From Steroidobacter gossypii (GTDB lineage Bacteria > Pseudomonadota > Gammaproteobacteria > Steroidobacterales > Steroidobacteraceae): 64,000 nucleotides of DNA. The position numbers and the translations under genes were made by a program. A model generated the notes under the pieces. That model saw only the letters and a list, made by a program, of their open reading frames with translations. It had not been told where the DNA came from and ran no database searches. The stretch lies in the NCBI RefSeq assembly GCF_016801985.1, contig NZ_JAEVLS010000005.1, forward strand, positions 372,001 through 436,000. Direction: 5' to 3'. Positions 56,314 to 64,000 of the stretch are shown piece by piece. The first letter of the stretch is position 1; every line of letters starts with the position of its first letter.

Positions 56314-57890
56314 AAGAGGGATTTCGCCAGTCGATGGCCTGGCTGCACACCTGGTCGGGGCTGGTGGTGGGCTGGATTCTGTTTGCGGTGTTCGTCACCG
56401 GCACGCTCAGTTATTTTCGCCCCGAGATCTCGCAATGGATGCGGCCCGAGCTGCGAGACATGCAGCCTCACCCGCAAGCCGCTGCCAGTGCGATCGCAGC
56501 TCTTCAGCAACGCGCGCCCGATTCGCCGCGCTGGTTCATTCGACTGCCCGACGCGCGCGAACCGATTGTGCGCGTGACCTGGAGAGATCCCAACGCCACC
56601 GGACCGCGTCGTTTCCAGAACGCCGTGCTGGATCCGGCGACCGGCGCGGAAGTGAAAGCCCGCGACACACGCGGCGGCGACTTCTTCTATCGCTTCCATT
56701 TCGAACTGAGCATGAAGCCCATCTGGGGCCGCTGGGTGGTCGGCTGCTGTGCCATGTTCATGCTGATCGCCATCGTCACCGGCGTGATCACGCACAAAAA
56801 AATCTTCAAAGACTTTTTCACTTTCCGCCCGAAAAAAGGCCAGCGCTCCTGGCTCGACGCGCACAACGTGGTCGGCGTGCTGGCCCTGCCCTATCACGTC
56901 ATGATCACGTACAGCGGCCTGGTGACGTTGATGTTCATGTACATGCCGTGGGGCGTGCAGGCCAACTACGGTCAGAACCGTGCCGCGTTCTTCGACCAAG
57001 CACTTGGAGTATCCGCTGAAACGCCACTCGCGAATCGACCAGGCGCGTTAACAAACATAGAACCGCTGCTGCTCACGGCACAACGCCATTGGGACGGCGC
57101 GAACCCATCGCTGATCACGGTGCATAACCCGGCAGATGCGAACTCGCGCATCGAGATGCGTCGTGACAATAGCGACCGCCTGGCTCACAGCAGCCAAAGC
57201 GTGGTGTTCGCCGGGACCACGGGTGAACTGCTCGCGGCCGCGGGCGAGCCGATGCCGGCCACGCGGACACGCGACGTGGTGTACGGCCTGCACATGGCGA
57301 ACTTCTCGTCTTCTCCGCTTCGCTGGCTGTTTGCACTGTCGGGCCTGGCCGGCATTCTCATGATCGCAAGCGGCCTGGTGTTGTGGTCCGTGAAGCGTGC
57401 ACCCGAGCGGGTCAAACTGGGCCGTGTTCCGTTCGGCCAACGGCTGGTCGAAGTCCTGAACATCGGCGTGATTGCCGGACTGCCGATCACGATTGCCGTT
57501 TTCTTCCATGCCAATCGCCTGCTGCCGATCGGCCTCGCCGAGCGCCCCACCTGGGAGGTCCGCGCCTTCTTCGCGGCATGGCTGCTGAGCTTCGTGGTCC
57601 CGTTGATCAGGCCGGCGAAGGCCGCCTGGAAGGCACAGTTCCTGGCCGCCGCAACGCTGTTCGGCGCGTTGCCCGTGGTCAACGCCCTGACCACCGACGC
57701 TCACCTGGGCGTCACGCTGGCCAGCCGCAATTGGGTCTACGCGGGCTTCGATTTGACATGTTTGGGCATCGCGGCGCTGCTCGGCCTGATCGCCTGGCAT
57801 GCCTCCCGCACTTCCGCGACCCAACGTAAGCCCGCGCGAAATAAGGCGGAAACGCCCGCAAATCTGCCCGCCGAGGCGGAGCGAGCGTAA
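56310..57890 (+). CDS. PepSY-domain ferrisiderophore reductase-like protein
   Basis: A 526-aa inner-membrane protein of the PepSY-TM (FoxB/PiuB-like) group, thought to use heme to reduce iron from siderophores. Helices at about 12-35, 150-172, 195-225, 350-370 and 385-410 are readable, with further helices near the C-terminus. Likely heme-contact His residues lie in WLHTWSGLVVGW, RFHFELSMKPIWGRW, AHNVVGVLALPYHVMI and YGLHMANF. The segment RRFQNAVLDPATGAEV fits the PepSY part. It overlaps both neighbours (ATGA and TAATG), so the three genes are translated together. Confidence 0.9.
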   Translation: MKEGFRQSMAWLHTWSGLVVGWILFAVFVTGTLSYFRPEISQWMRPELRDMQPHPQAAASAIAALQQRAPDSPRWFIRLPDAREPIVRVTWRDPNATGPRRFQNAVLDPATGAEVKARDTRGGDFFYRFHFELSMKPIWGRWVVGCCAMFMLIAIVTGVITHKKIFKDFFTFRPKKGQRSWLDAHNVVGVLALPYHVMITYSGLVTLMFMYMPWGVQANYGQNRAAFFDQALGVSAETPLANRPGALTNIEPLLLTAQRHWDGANPSLITVHNPADANSRIEMRRDNSDRLAHSSQSVVFAGTTGELLAAAGEPMPATRTRDVVYGLHMANFSSSPLRWLFALSGLAGILMIASGLVLWSVKRAPERVKLGRVPFGQRLVEVLNIGVIAGLPITIAVFFHANRLLPIGLAERPTWEVRAFFAAWLLSFVVPLIRPAKAAWKAQFLAAATLFGALPVVNALTTDAHLGVTLASRNWVYAGFDLTCLGIAALLGLIAWHASRTSATQRKPARNKAETPANLPAEAERA

Positions 57891-58213
57891 TGTCCTTATT
57901 CCCTTTCGCGCTCACGTACACCGGGTGGGTGGCGCTATGCTTGTCGCTGAGCCGCCATGCCCGCGAGATCTTGCAGCGGGAGCCGTCGCCCCTAGAAAGG
58001 CACCTCCTGCGCGCCGCCGGCTGGCTTGCCTTGACCGCGTCGCTGTTGCTGACCGCCGCCCGTACGGGCTGGCCGTTAGGCACGGTGGAATGGTTCGGCA
58101 TGCTCACCGCCACCGCCGTGAGCTTCGTTTTATTGCTGAGTTTCTACCCTCGGTTGGCCGCCGGGCTGGGGCTGGGGTTACCGGTCTGCGCTGCTGTGGT
58201 CAGCTTGGTTTGA
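57890..58213 (+). CDS. DUF3325-family small membrane protein
   Basis: A 107-aa protein with three hydrophobic helices: FALTYTGWVALCLSL, LLRAAGWLALTASLLLTAA and FGMLTATAVSFVLLLSFYP. The motif GWVALCLSLSRHAREIL is typical of DUF3325, which accompanies DUF3649 and PepSY proteins in siderophore loci. The function is unknown. Its start shares a base with the PepSY stop. Confidence 0.82.
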   Translation: MSLFPFALTYTGWVALCLSLSRHAREILQREPSPLERHLLRAAGWLALTASLLLTAARTGWPLGTVEWFGMLTATAVSFVLLLSFYPRLAAGLGLGLPVCAAVVSLV

Positions 58214-58225
58214 TTGAGGATTACG

Positions 58226-59002
58226 ATGTCGAGCTTCAACACCGAACGCGTCCTGAAAGTGCGTCACTGGAACGACACGCTGTTCAGCTTCGTGACCACG
58301 CGCAACCCAGGCCTGCGTTTCGAGAACGGCCAGTTCGTGATGATGGGCCTGCAGGTGGACGGCCGTCCGTTGACCCGCGCCTACAGCATCGCCAGCGCCA
58401 ACCACGAAGAGCACCTGGAGTTTTTCAGCATCAAAGTGCAGAACGGCGCGCTTACCTCCCGCCTGCAGCACCTGCTGCCGGGCCACGAGGTGCTGGTCAG
58501 CCGCAAGCCCACCGGCTCGCTGCTGCTCGATGACCTGAAGCCCGGCAAGCATTTGTACCTGCTGAGCTCGGGCACCGGTCTCGCGCCGTTCATGAGCCTG
58601 GTCAAAGATCCTTCGATGTATGAGAAGTTCGAGAAGGTCGTGCTCCTGCACAGCGTGCGCGCGACCAGTGAGCTGGCGTACGAGGAATATCTGACTCACG
58701 TCCTCCCGCGCGATGAACACATCGGCGAGATGGTGAGCAACCAGCTCATCTATTATCCGACGGTGACGCGCGAGCCGTATCGCAATCGCGGCCGCATCAC
58801 CGACCTGATCGAAAACGGCTCGCTGTTCGAGCAGATCGGCCTGCCGCCGCTCAGCCCCGAAACCGATCGCGCCATGATCTGCGGCAGCCCGTCCATGCTG
58901 AAGGATCTTTCAGCCCTGCTGGACGCGCGCGGTTTCCAGATTTCGCCGCACATCGGCGCTCAAGGCGACTACGTGATCGAGCGCGCCTTCGTCGAGAAAT
59001 AA
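58226..59002 (+). CDS. fpr: Ferredoxin/flavodoxin-NADP reductase
   Basis: A 258-aa FAD-containing reductase that passes electrons between NADPH and ferredoxin or flavodoxin. The FAD motif is RAYSIASANHEE, the NADP-binding segments are LLSSGTGLAPFMSLV and MICGSPSMLKDL, and the C-terminus ends in VEK as in bacterial Fpr. A GAGGA ribosome binding site is 6 nt upstream. It lies 12 nt behind the DUF3325 gene, so it may be iron-regulated with it, and could reduce released Fe(III). Confidence 0.95.
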   Translation: MSSFNTERVLKVRHWNDTLFSFVTTRNPGLRFENGQFVMMGLQVDGRPLTRAYSIASANHEEHLEFFSIKVQNGALTSRLQHLLPGHEVLVSRKPTGSLLLDDLKPGKHLYLLSSGTGLAPFMSLVKDPSMYEKFEKVVLLHSVRATSELAYEEYLTHVLPRDEHIGEMVSNQLIYYPTVTREPYRNRGRITDLIENGSLFEQIGLPPLSPETDRAMICGSPSMLKDLSALLDARGFQISPHIGAQGDYVIERAFVEK

Positions 59003-59021
59003 CGCGTTCTCCGCAGCGTCG

Positions 59022-59059
59022 AAACAAACAGGCCGCCTTCCAAGGCGGCCTGTTTGTTT
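59022..59059. terminator. Bidirectional rho-independent terminator
   Basis: A perfect 18-bp inverted repeat, 59022-59039 and 59042-59059, with a 2-nt centre. The core is GGCCGCCTT/AAGGCGGCC, flanked by A-rich and T-rich arms, so either strand ends the stem in TTTGTTT. It separates convergent fpr and xthA. Confidence 0.9.
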
Positions 59060-59071
59060 GTGGCGCCGACC

Positions 59072-59872
59072 TTAGTCCAGCGCCAGGGTCACGCTCACCG
59101 GACAGTGGTCGCTGCCCATCACGTCGCTGTGGATCTCGGCTTTTTTCACCAGCTTGCGCAGCTTCTCCGACACCAGCCAATAGTCGATTCTCCATCCCAC
59201 GTTGCGTGCGCGGGCGTTGGAGAAATTGCTCCACCACGAATAGTGGCCGTTGCCCTCGGTGAACATACGGAAGGTGTCGACGAAACCGGCGTCGAGGAAA
59301 TTCTGAAAGCCTTCGCGCTCTTCCTCGGTGAAACCCTTCTTGCCGCGGTTCGGCTTGGGATTCGCCAGGTCCAGCTCGGTGTGCGCCACGTTCAGGTCGC
59401 CACAGAACAGCACCGGCTTGTTCTTCTCCAGCAGTTTCAGATAGCTCAGGAACGCCGGATCCCAATGTTTGTGTCGTAGCGGCAGCCGGCTCAGATCGTC
59501 CTTGGCGTTGGGCGTGTACACCGTGACCACGAAGAACTTGTCGAACTCCGCAGTGATCACGCGGCCTTCCTCGTTGGCATCGCGCTTGAGCTCATCGGCG
59601 AACGAGAACTTCTTGGCGAACTCCTTGGGAAAGCCGTTGATCACGTCCAGCGGCTCGCGCTTGGAAAAAATCGCGGTGCCCGAATAGCCCTTCTTGACCG
59701 CCGAGTTCCAGTACTCGTGATAACCGGCCAGGTCGATCTCGGCCTGGCCGCGCTCGGCCTTGGTCTCCTGCAGGCACAGCACATCCGGCTTGTGCCGCTT
59801 GATGAATTCCTGAAATGTTCCTTTTTTGACCACGGCACGAATGCCGTTGACGTTCCACGAATAGAACTTCAT
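59072..59872 (-). CDS. xthA: Exodeoxyribonuclease III
   Basis: A 266-aa AP endonuclease and 3'-5' exonuclease of base excision repair. Catalytic segments are FYSWNVNGIRA, LCLQETKAERGQ (metal Glu), VVTVYTPNAKDDL, FCGDLNVAHTELDL (catalytic Asp/Asn) and GSDHCPV (His). WRIDYWLVS is also typical. The ATG at 59872 is preferred to a GTG two codons earlier. It follows the DUF411 gene start region on the other side and ends at a shared terminator. Confidence 0.96.
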   Translation of the reverse strand: MKFYSWNVNGIRAVVKKGTFQEFIKRHKPDVLCLQETKAERGQAEIDLAGYHEYWNSAVKKGYSGTAIFSKREPLDVINGFPKEFAKKFSFADELKRDANEEGRVITAEFDKFFVVTVYTPNAKDDLSRLPLRHKHWDPAFLSYLKLLEKNKPVLFCGDLNVAHTELDLANPKPNRGKKGFTEEEREGFQNFLDAGFVDTFRMFTEGNGHYSWWSNFSNARARNVGWRIDYWLVSEKLRKLVKKAEIHSDVMGSDHCPVSVTLALD

Positions 59873-59899
59873 CGTCACGCTCGTTGTTATCGATCGCAG

Positions 59900-60358
59900 T
59901 TATTTCTTGTCGCCGTGCGTGGCGAACACGGAAGTCTTGCCGTCCTTGCCCACCAGCAGCACGTCGTAGCGATCGACTCGCCCGGACGGCACTTCCATGC
60001 CCGGCGAGCCGGCCGGCATACCCGGCACGGTGAGGCCCTTGGCCTCGGGACGCTCGCGAAGCAGCCGCTTGACGTCCTCGGCGGGCACATGGCCTTCGAT
60101 GAAATAGCCGCCCACTTCGGCGGTGTGGCACGAGCCCATCCCGAACGGCACCCCGACGCGCTCCTTGATGGGAGCGAGGTTATCCAGATCATGCACCTGC
60201 ACGGCGAAGCCGGCGGCCTGCATGTGCTTGACCCAGAGGCCGCAGCAGCCGCACGTCGGCGTTTTGTTCACGACCACGGTGGGTGTATTCGCCGCCGCGG
60301 CAACATGCGCCACCGCGGGCAAGGCAACGAGCCCGAGCAGGGCCTGGCGTCGATTCAT
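59900..60358 (-). CDS. DUF411 periplasmic metal-binding protein
   Basis: A 152-aa exported protein with a signal peptide (MNRRQALLGLVALPAVAHVAAA; Sec, with a weak Tat-like RR). The mature part has the DUF411 motif KTPTCGCCGLWVKHM, whose CxCC resembles metal sites. GSCHTAEVGGYFIEGHVPAEDVKRLL and GLTVPGMPAGSPGME follow. The family is often linked to copper or other metal handling. GGAG lies 9 nt before the ATG, downstream of a 10-bp hairpin (60376-60408). Confidence 0.9.
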   Translation of the reverse strand: MNRRQALLGLVALPAVAHVAAAANTPTVVVNKTPTCGCCGLWVKHMQAAGFAVQVHDLDNLAPIKERVGVPFGMGSCHTAEVGGYFIEGHVPAEDVKRLLRERPEAKGLTVPGMPAGSPGMEVPSGRVDRYDVLLVGKDGKTSVFATHGDKK

Positions 60359-60375
60359 GTAGGTCTCCAAACCGA

Positions 60376-60408
60376 TGGGGCGGAGCCTGCCACGCAGACT
60401 CCGCCCCA
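60376..60408 (-). other. Intercistronic hairpin upstream of the DUF411 gene
   Basis: TGGGGCGGAG (60376-60385) pairs perfectly with CTCCGCCCCA (60399-60408) around a 13-nt loop. There is no T-run. It lies 18 nt before the DUF411 start on the minus strand and may affect mRNA stability or attenuation. Confidence 0.5.
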
Positions 60409-60495
60409 ATCATGACCGCGACGCGCGGAACTGACCAGTCTTGCCGAACCGGCGCCGATGCGCTCGCGCCCGACCAGGGTTTGGCAAGTTTTGGC

Positions 60496-61608
60496 TTACT
60501 CCTCGCCCTTATCGTTATCCGCCTCGTTCTGCTTGATCGCCTTGCCGCCCGCCTGCTTTTCCTCTTCGCGCGCACCCGCCAGGATGCCTGGCAATGCATA
60601 GTTGCCCTCGTGACAGGCGTACTCGTACATCAGATCCGGCGTCGCGTTCAGCGGCAGCTCGCCGGCGAACGGCTGGGTCAACGCGGGATCCTCGACCTTG
60701 AACTGGTACAGGATCTGGTCCGCCGAGATGCGAGTGAAGCGCTCGATCACCTTGCGATCCGGACCCAGGCCACGGAAGGTCTGTTGCGGATGGAAGTTGG
60801 TGGTCTCGACCACCAGGGTGTCGCCCTCCCAGCGGCCAATCGAATCGCCGTACCACTTTTTCACATTGCTCGGCACGTGCTTGCCATTGAGGCGAATCAC
60901 GCGCGCGTCGTGAATCATCTCGACCAGGATCATCACCGTGTCCGGCGTCTGCACGATGGAGTACGTGTTGTTGTACATCAGCGGCAGCATCGGCGGACCC
61001 GCGCTCGATCCGAACGACGTGAGACACCGTTCACCCAATGAACGAAGCTCGGGACCATCCACCGGTCCGGCGCCTTTACGGAAAGCGGCGACGCGCTCAC
61101 GCATTTGCCTGGCAGCCTCCGGGGTCATCGGAGGAATGCGACCGTTCGCGGGCTCGGTGATGATGGAGCTGCGCGGTTGACCGTCGATGCGGATCACTTG
61201 CGTGCCGCGGTCTACCCAAAAATTGTTGTAACCGCAATTGGTGCCGGTGAAGCCGTAGCCGCAATCCTTGGGCAGATCTTCGATGCCGAGTTTCGGATCG
61301 GTGGGCCTGGCGTTATCGGCCACATGCTTGGCGGCGTAGCCTTCGATCTGCTGCGCTTCTTCCGCGGTCAGCGTCTTGCGATCGCCATGCTCGGGCGAGC
61401 GCTCCAGCTGCGTGAGCGTCGCATTGGTCCAGTTGCCTTGCAGGTCTGGCTGGCCATCCGCCGTGCGCGGCATCTTCCACCCTGCAGCTTTCTTGGCGCT
61501 CGCGGCCTGCGCCGGCGCACCGTCGACACAAACCACCGAAAGGATACTGCCTATCAGAACGGCGGGCAGGCGGGCTGCAAGCGAACCACGCAACGATCGA
61601 TATTTCAT
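60496..61608 (-). CDS. Secreted protein of unknown function
   Basis: A 370-aa exported protein. The signal peptide has core LPAVLIGSILSVVCV with a likely cleavage after APAQA. The mature part begins with RTADGQPDLQGNWTNAT. Further features are two CGY motifs (KDCGYGFTGTNCGYNNFW), GPPMLPLMYNNTYSIVQ and DSIGRWEGDTLVVETTNF, with an acidic/basic disordered C-terminus. This belongs to an uncharacterised group of secreted proteins frequent in Acidobacteria and soil Gammaproteobacteria. I do not know its activity. GGGGGAG lies 4 nt before the ATG. It is divergent from the PQQ enzyme across 140 nt. Confidence 0.83.
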   Translation of the reverse strand: MKYRSLRGSLAARLPAVLIGSILSVVCVDGAPAQAASAKKAAGWKMPRTADGQPDLQGNWTNATLTQLERSPEHGDRKTLTAEEAQQIEGYAAKHVADNARPTDPKLGIEDLPKDCGYGFTGTNCGYNNFWVDRGTQVIRIDGQPRSSIITEPANGRIPPMTPEAARQMRERVAAFRKGAGPVDGPELRSLGERCLTSFGSSAGPPMLPLMYNNTYSIVQTPDTVMILVEMIHDARVIRLNGKHVPSNVKKWYGDSIGRWEGDTLVVETTNFHPQQTFRGLGPDRKVIERFTRISADQILYQFKVEDPALTQPFAGELPLNATPDLMYEYACHEGNYALPGILAGAREEEKQAGGKAIKQNEADNDKGEE

Positions 61609-61748
61609 AAACTCCCCCACACGCCGCTTCAGGTAGCGCCCGGGCAGTGTATGGATCAAATGCGTCGAGACAATCGCACCACCCCGCCTTTGACGTTTCT
61701 TTTTACGAGCCTGGCGTCGAATCCGGTAAACAGCACATCGGGGGATTC

Positions 61749-63680
61749 ATGCCGACACTGTTCATGACCGGACATTCGTTCTGTCGCAAGGTTTTCGCAC
61801 GCGCCGCGACAGCGCTTGCTGTCGGATTCATTCATCACATTGCATCAGCCGCTGAAGGGCCGGGGCCCGATGCGCGCGCCAATCATCCTGGCCGCGCTGT
61901 GTATCAAACTTACTGCGCGACCTGTCACAACATCCCTGGCACGCGCGCGCCCGCGCTATCAGCCCTGCAGCTCATGAGCGCACAGTCGTTGCGTCTCGCT
62001 TTGACACAAGGAGTGATGCAACAGCAGGGCTCGCTCGTTCCCAAAGACAAGATGCCTCTGCTGCTGGAATATCTCGCCGCGGACGATGCCGATAGCAACT
62101 GGACCGCCGCAATGATGTGCGCCGGCGGCGAGCGCAACGTCGACTTGAACCCGCCGGCCTCGCTGAGCATGTTCGGCGTGGATCACAAGAATAGCCGTCG
62201 CATGAGTGCGCAGCAGGCCGGGCTCAGCAGCAAACAATTGCCGGATCTCGAGCTCGCGTGGGCGATCGGCTTCCCACAAACGACCTCGCTGCGCTCTTCG
62301 CCGGTGATCGTCGGCCCGACCATGTTTTATGCGCCGGCGCAGAGCGGTAAGCTGCTCGCGCTCGACATCGAGAAGGCGTGCGCCAAATGGGTTTATGACG
62401 TCGGCGTAGCAGTGCGCAGCTCGGTGTCGTATGGAGACATCGGCTCGCGTAAAGCGCTGATCCTTGCCGACGCTCAGGCTCAAGTGCACGTGGTCGACGC
62501 CAGGACTGGCGAGCGCATCTGGAAAGCCAATGGCCGTCACGATGCGACGGGCACTATCACCGGCGCTCCGGTGCTCTACAAAGATCGCATCATCGTGCCG
62601 GTCTCCTCTTCAGGTGTCGGCGCAGGCGCGAATCCCAAACACGAATGCTGTGTCGGTCACGGCGCCGTGGTCGCCCTGGATGCGGCGACTGGCAAACAGC
62701 TGTGGACCGCGCACACGATGGAAGACGCGCAGTACACCGGCAGGACGAGCTCGATCGGTGTGAAATTGCGCGGCCCTTCGGGCGCGCCGATCTGGTCGAC
62801 GCCCTCCATCGATAGCGAGCGCGGGCTGGTCTATGCGACGACGGGACAAAACACTTCGTTGCCTGCGACGCAGACCAGCGATGCGGTGCTGGCCATCGAT
62901 CTCGCCAACGGCAATCTGCAATGGACGTTTCAAGCGCTGGCCAACGATGTTTGGAATCTGGCGTGCCGCCCCGAGCCGGCGCAGTCCGGCCCCAATTGCC
63001 CCAGCCCGGCGGACAGTGTTTTGAAGGACTTTGACTTCGGTGCCGGCGCCGTGCTCGCTCGAACTCGCGACGGCAAGGACATCGTGCTCGCCGGTCAGAA
63101 GTCCGGCGACTTGTGGGCGTTGGATCCGCAGCAGAACGGCAAACTGCTGTGGCGGCAACGCTTCGGCGACGGCACGGCGCTCGGCGGCATCCACTGGGGT
63201 CTCGCCATCGACAGCGAATATCGCGTATTCGCGCCGATCAACGATCCGCACTTCCCCGAGATCGAGGACTATGTGCCCCAGCCAGGCATGAACGCCGTCG
63301 ACATCGATACTGGGGCGGTGTTGTGGCGCAAGCCGGTGACTGCCGATTGCAGCAACGGTCGCAAAGAGCGATTCAACTTGTGCGGCGAGAAGTATGGGCT
63401 GTCGGCCGCGCCACTGGTCGTGGACAAGTCCATCGTCGCCGGTGCCCTCGACGGACGCGTCTATGTCTTCGACGCAGCCACTGGCGATATCGTTTGGCAG
63501 TACGACACCCTTCGCGATTTCTCGACAGTGAATGGAATCAAGGGTCAGGGTGGCGGCATCGATTCGCATTCGGTGTTTGCGGGCAGCGGCATGCTGTTCG
63601 TCGCTTCGGGCTACGGCGGGTTCCGTCAACCGCCCGGCAATGTGCTGCTGGCGTTTCGTCCCAAATCCAAAGCTCGCTAA
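61749..63680 (+). CDS. Cytochrome c / PQQ dehydrogenase, polyvinyl-alcohol-dehydrogenase-like
   Basis: A 643-aa periplasmic enzyme. After a signal peptide, a cytochrome c domain carries the heme site CATCH (about residue 57-61) with a Met ligand downstream (KDKMPLLLEY). An eight-bladed PQQ beta-propeller follows, readable as repeats such as LLALDIEKACAKWVYD, HVVDARTGERIWKA, VALDAATGKQLW and LAIDLANGNLQW. The FGVDHKNSRR and ISP-like AGLSSKQLPDLELAWA part fits polyvinyl-alcohol dehydrogenases. The substrate may be another polymeric or secondary alcohol. GGGGGA precedes the ATG. Confidence 0.88.
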   Translation: MPTLFMTGHSFCRKVFARAATALAVGFIHHIASAAEGPGPDARANHPGRAVYQTYCATCHNIPGTRAPALSALQLMSAQSLRLALTQGVMQQQGSLVPKDKMPLLLEYLAADDADSNWTAAMMCAGGERNVDLNPPASLSMFGVDHKNSRRMSAQQAGLSSKQLPDLELAWAIGFPQTTSLRSSPVIVGPTMFYAPAQSGKLLALDIEKACAKWVYDVGVAVRSSVSYGDIGSRKALILADAQAQVHVVDARTGERIWKANGRHDATGTITGAPVLYKDRIIVPVSSSGVGAGANPKHECCVGHGAVVALDAATGKQLWTAHTMEDAQYTGRTSSIGVKLRGPSGAPIWSTPSIDSERGLVYATTGQNTSLPATQTSDAVLAIDLANGNLQWTFQALANDVWNLACRPEPAQSGPNCPSPADSVLKDFDFGAGAVLARTRDGKDIVLAGQKSGDLWALDPQQNGKLLWRQRFGDGTALGGIHWGLAIDSEYRVFAPINDPHFPEIEDYVPQPGMNAVDIDTGAVLWRKPVTADCSNGRKERFNLCGEKYGLSAAPLVVDKSIVAGALDGRVYVFDAATGDIVWQYDTLRDFSTVNGIKGQGGGIDSHSVFAGSGMLFVASGYGGFRQPPGNVLLAFRPKSKAR

Positions 63681-63702
63681 CGGACTGTGAAGGGGGATCA
63701 TC

Positions 63703-64000
63703 ATGTCGAACGTCATCATTCGAGCTTCGCTTGCGGTGTGTGGTGTGTTACTGGGCGCGAGCGCTCTCGCGCAGTCGTCCTCGCCGCAGAGCGCGCCGCA
63801 GGCTGCCAACGATTACAGCAAGCCAGAGACCTGGCTGTGTCGACCGGGGCGCAAAGATTCATGCGCGGTGGATTTGACGACGACTGTCATCGCAGCGGAT
63901 GGCAACTTGACCAAAGAGCCGTTCAAGGCGAATCCGGATGCGTCGGTCGATTGTTTCTATGTCTATCCGACGGTGTCCAACGATCAGACTCCGAACAGCG
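63703..64000 (+). CDS. DUF3089 alpha/beta hydrolase, partial (cut by window end)
   Basis: The first 99 residues of a secreted DUF3089 protein, a lysophospholipase-like hydrolase group. It has a signal peptide (ASLAVCGVLLGASALA), then YSKPETWLCRPGRKDSC, AVDLTTTVIAADG and CFYVYPTVSNDQT, all typical of the family start. The catalytic Ser lies beyond the window. AGGGGG lies 6 nt before the ATG, and the gene is 22 nt behind the PQQ enzyme, so the two are probably cotranscribed. Confidence 0.88.
   Translation, partial: MSNVIIRASLAVCGVLLGASALAQSSSPQSAPQAANDYSKPETWLCRPGRKDSCAVDLTTTVIAADGNLTKEPFKANPDASVDCFYVYPTVSNDQTPNS

Overview
The window is GC-rich, densely packed bacterial chromosome with short gaps, ATGA-type overlaps and no phage, IS, CRISPR, rRNA or tRNA signal. 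The gene set (OpgGH glucans, HutF/HutG histidine branch, RND and MFS pumps, FoxB-like iron reductase block, PQQ/cytochrome-c dehydrogenase, a CTG-N10-CAG SOS-type box) fits a free-living gammaproteobacterium. The Steroidobacter/Nevskia side of the group is my best guess from gene content only.

Layout. 0.1-6 kb: sirtuin, M20 amidohydrolase, ApbE flavinyltransferase, DUF4382 lipoprotein, a flavin-reductase-like stress protein, and an unknown small helical gene preceded by a near-consensus LexA box. 6.1-11.8 kb (minus strand): treY and treZ with a sugar-phosphate nucleotidyltransferase. 12.2-15.8 kb: opgG-opgH for periplasmic glucans. 15.9-17.6 kb: hemerythrin-like protein, DUF2934 protein and a GNAT enzyme whose ribosome binding site is buried in a long hairpin.

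17.7-31.1 kb is the standout region: twelve consecutive plus-strand signalling genes. The first part is a light-sensing set: bacteriophytochrome kinase, response regulator, REC-PAS-PAS-HK-REC hybrid kinase, heme oxygenase (makes the biliverdin chromophore) and a GGDEF-EAL protein with all motifs intact. The second part is a stressosome set: RsbR, RsbS, RsbT, an RsbT-like/SpoIIE phosphatase fusion, an RsbT-like/histidine kinase/REC fusion, a REC/HWE-type kinase and a lone receiver. No RsbU/V/W or SigB is present, so output probably runs through phosphorelay proteins. I infer that light, stress and c-di-GMP signals may be integrated here.

31.1-34.6 kb: hutG-hutF and divergent hutI. 34.6-39.8 kb: outer-membrane barrel, a 77-bp palindrome, small membrane proteins, an XRE regulator overlapping a thioesterase, and Uup. 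39.9-43.2 kb: ECF sigma factor followed by a Ser/Thr kinase with TPR-like tail. 43.2-51.5 kb: four MFS transporters, a DOMON-like/NamZ pair and a DUF6496 basic protein. 51.6-55.8 kb: RND pump and adaptor. 55.9-59.0 kb: Fur-type box, DUF3649-PepSY-DUF3325 and Fpr. 59.1-64 kb: exonuclease III, DUF411 protein, an unknown secreted protein, a cytochrome c/PQQ dehydrogenase resembling polyvinyl-alcohol dehydrogenase, and a DUF3089 hydrolase cut off by the window end.
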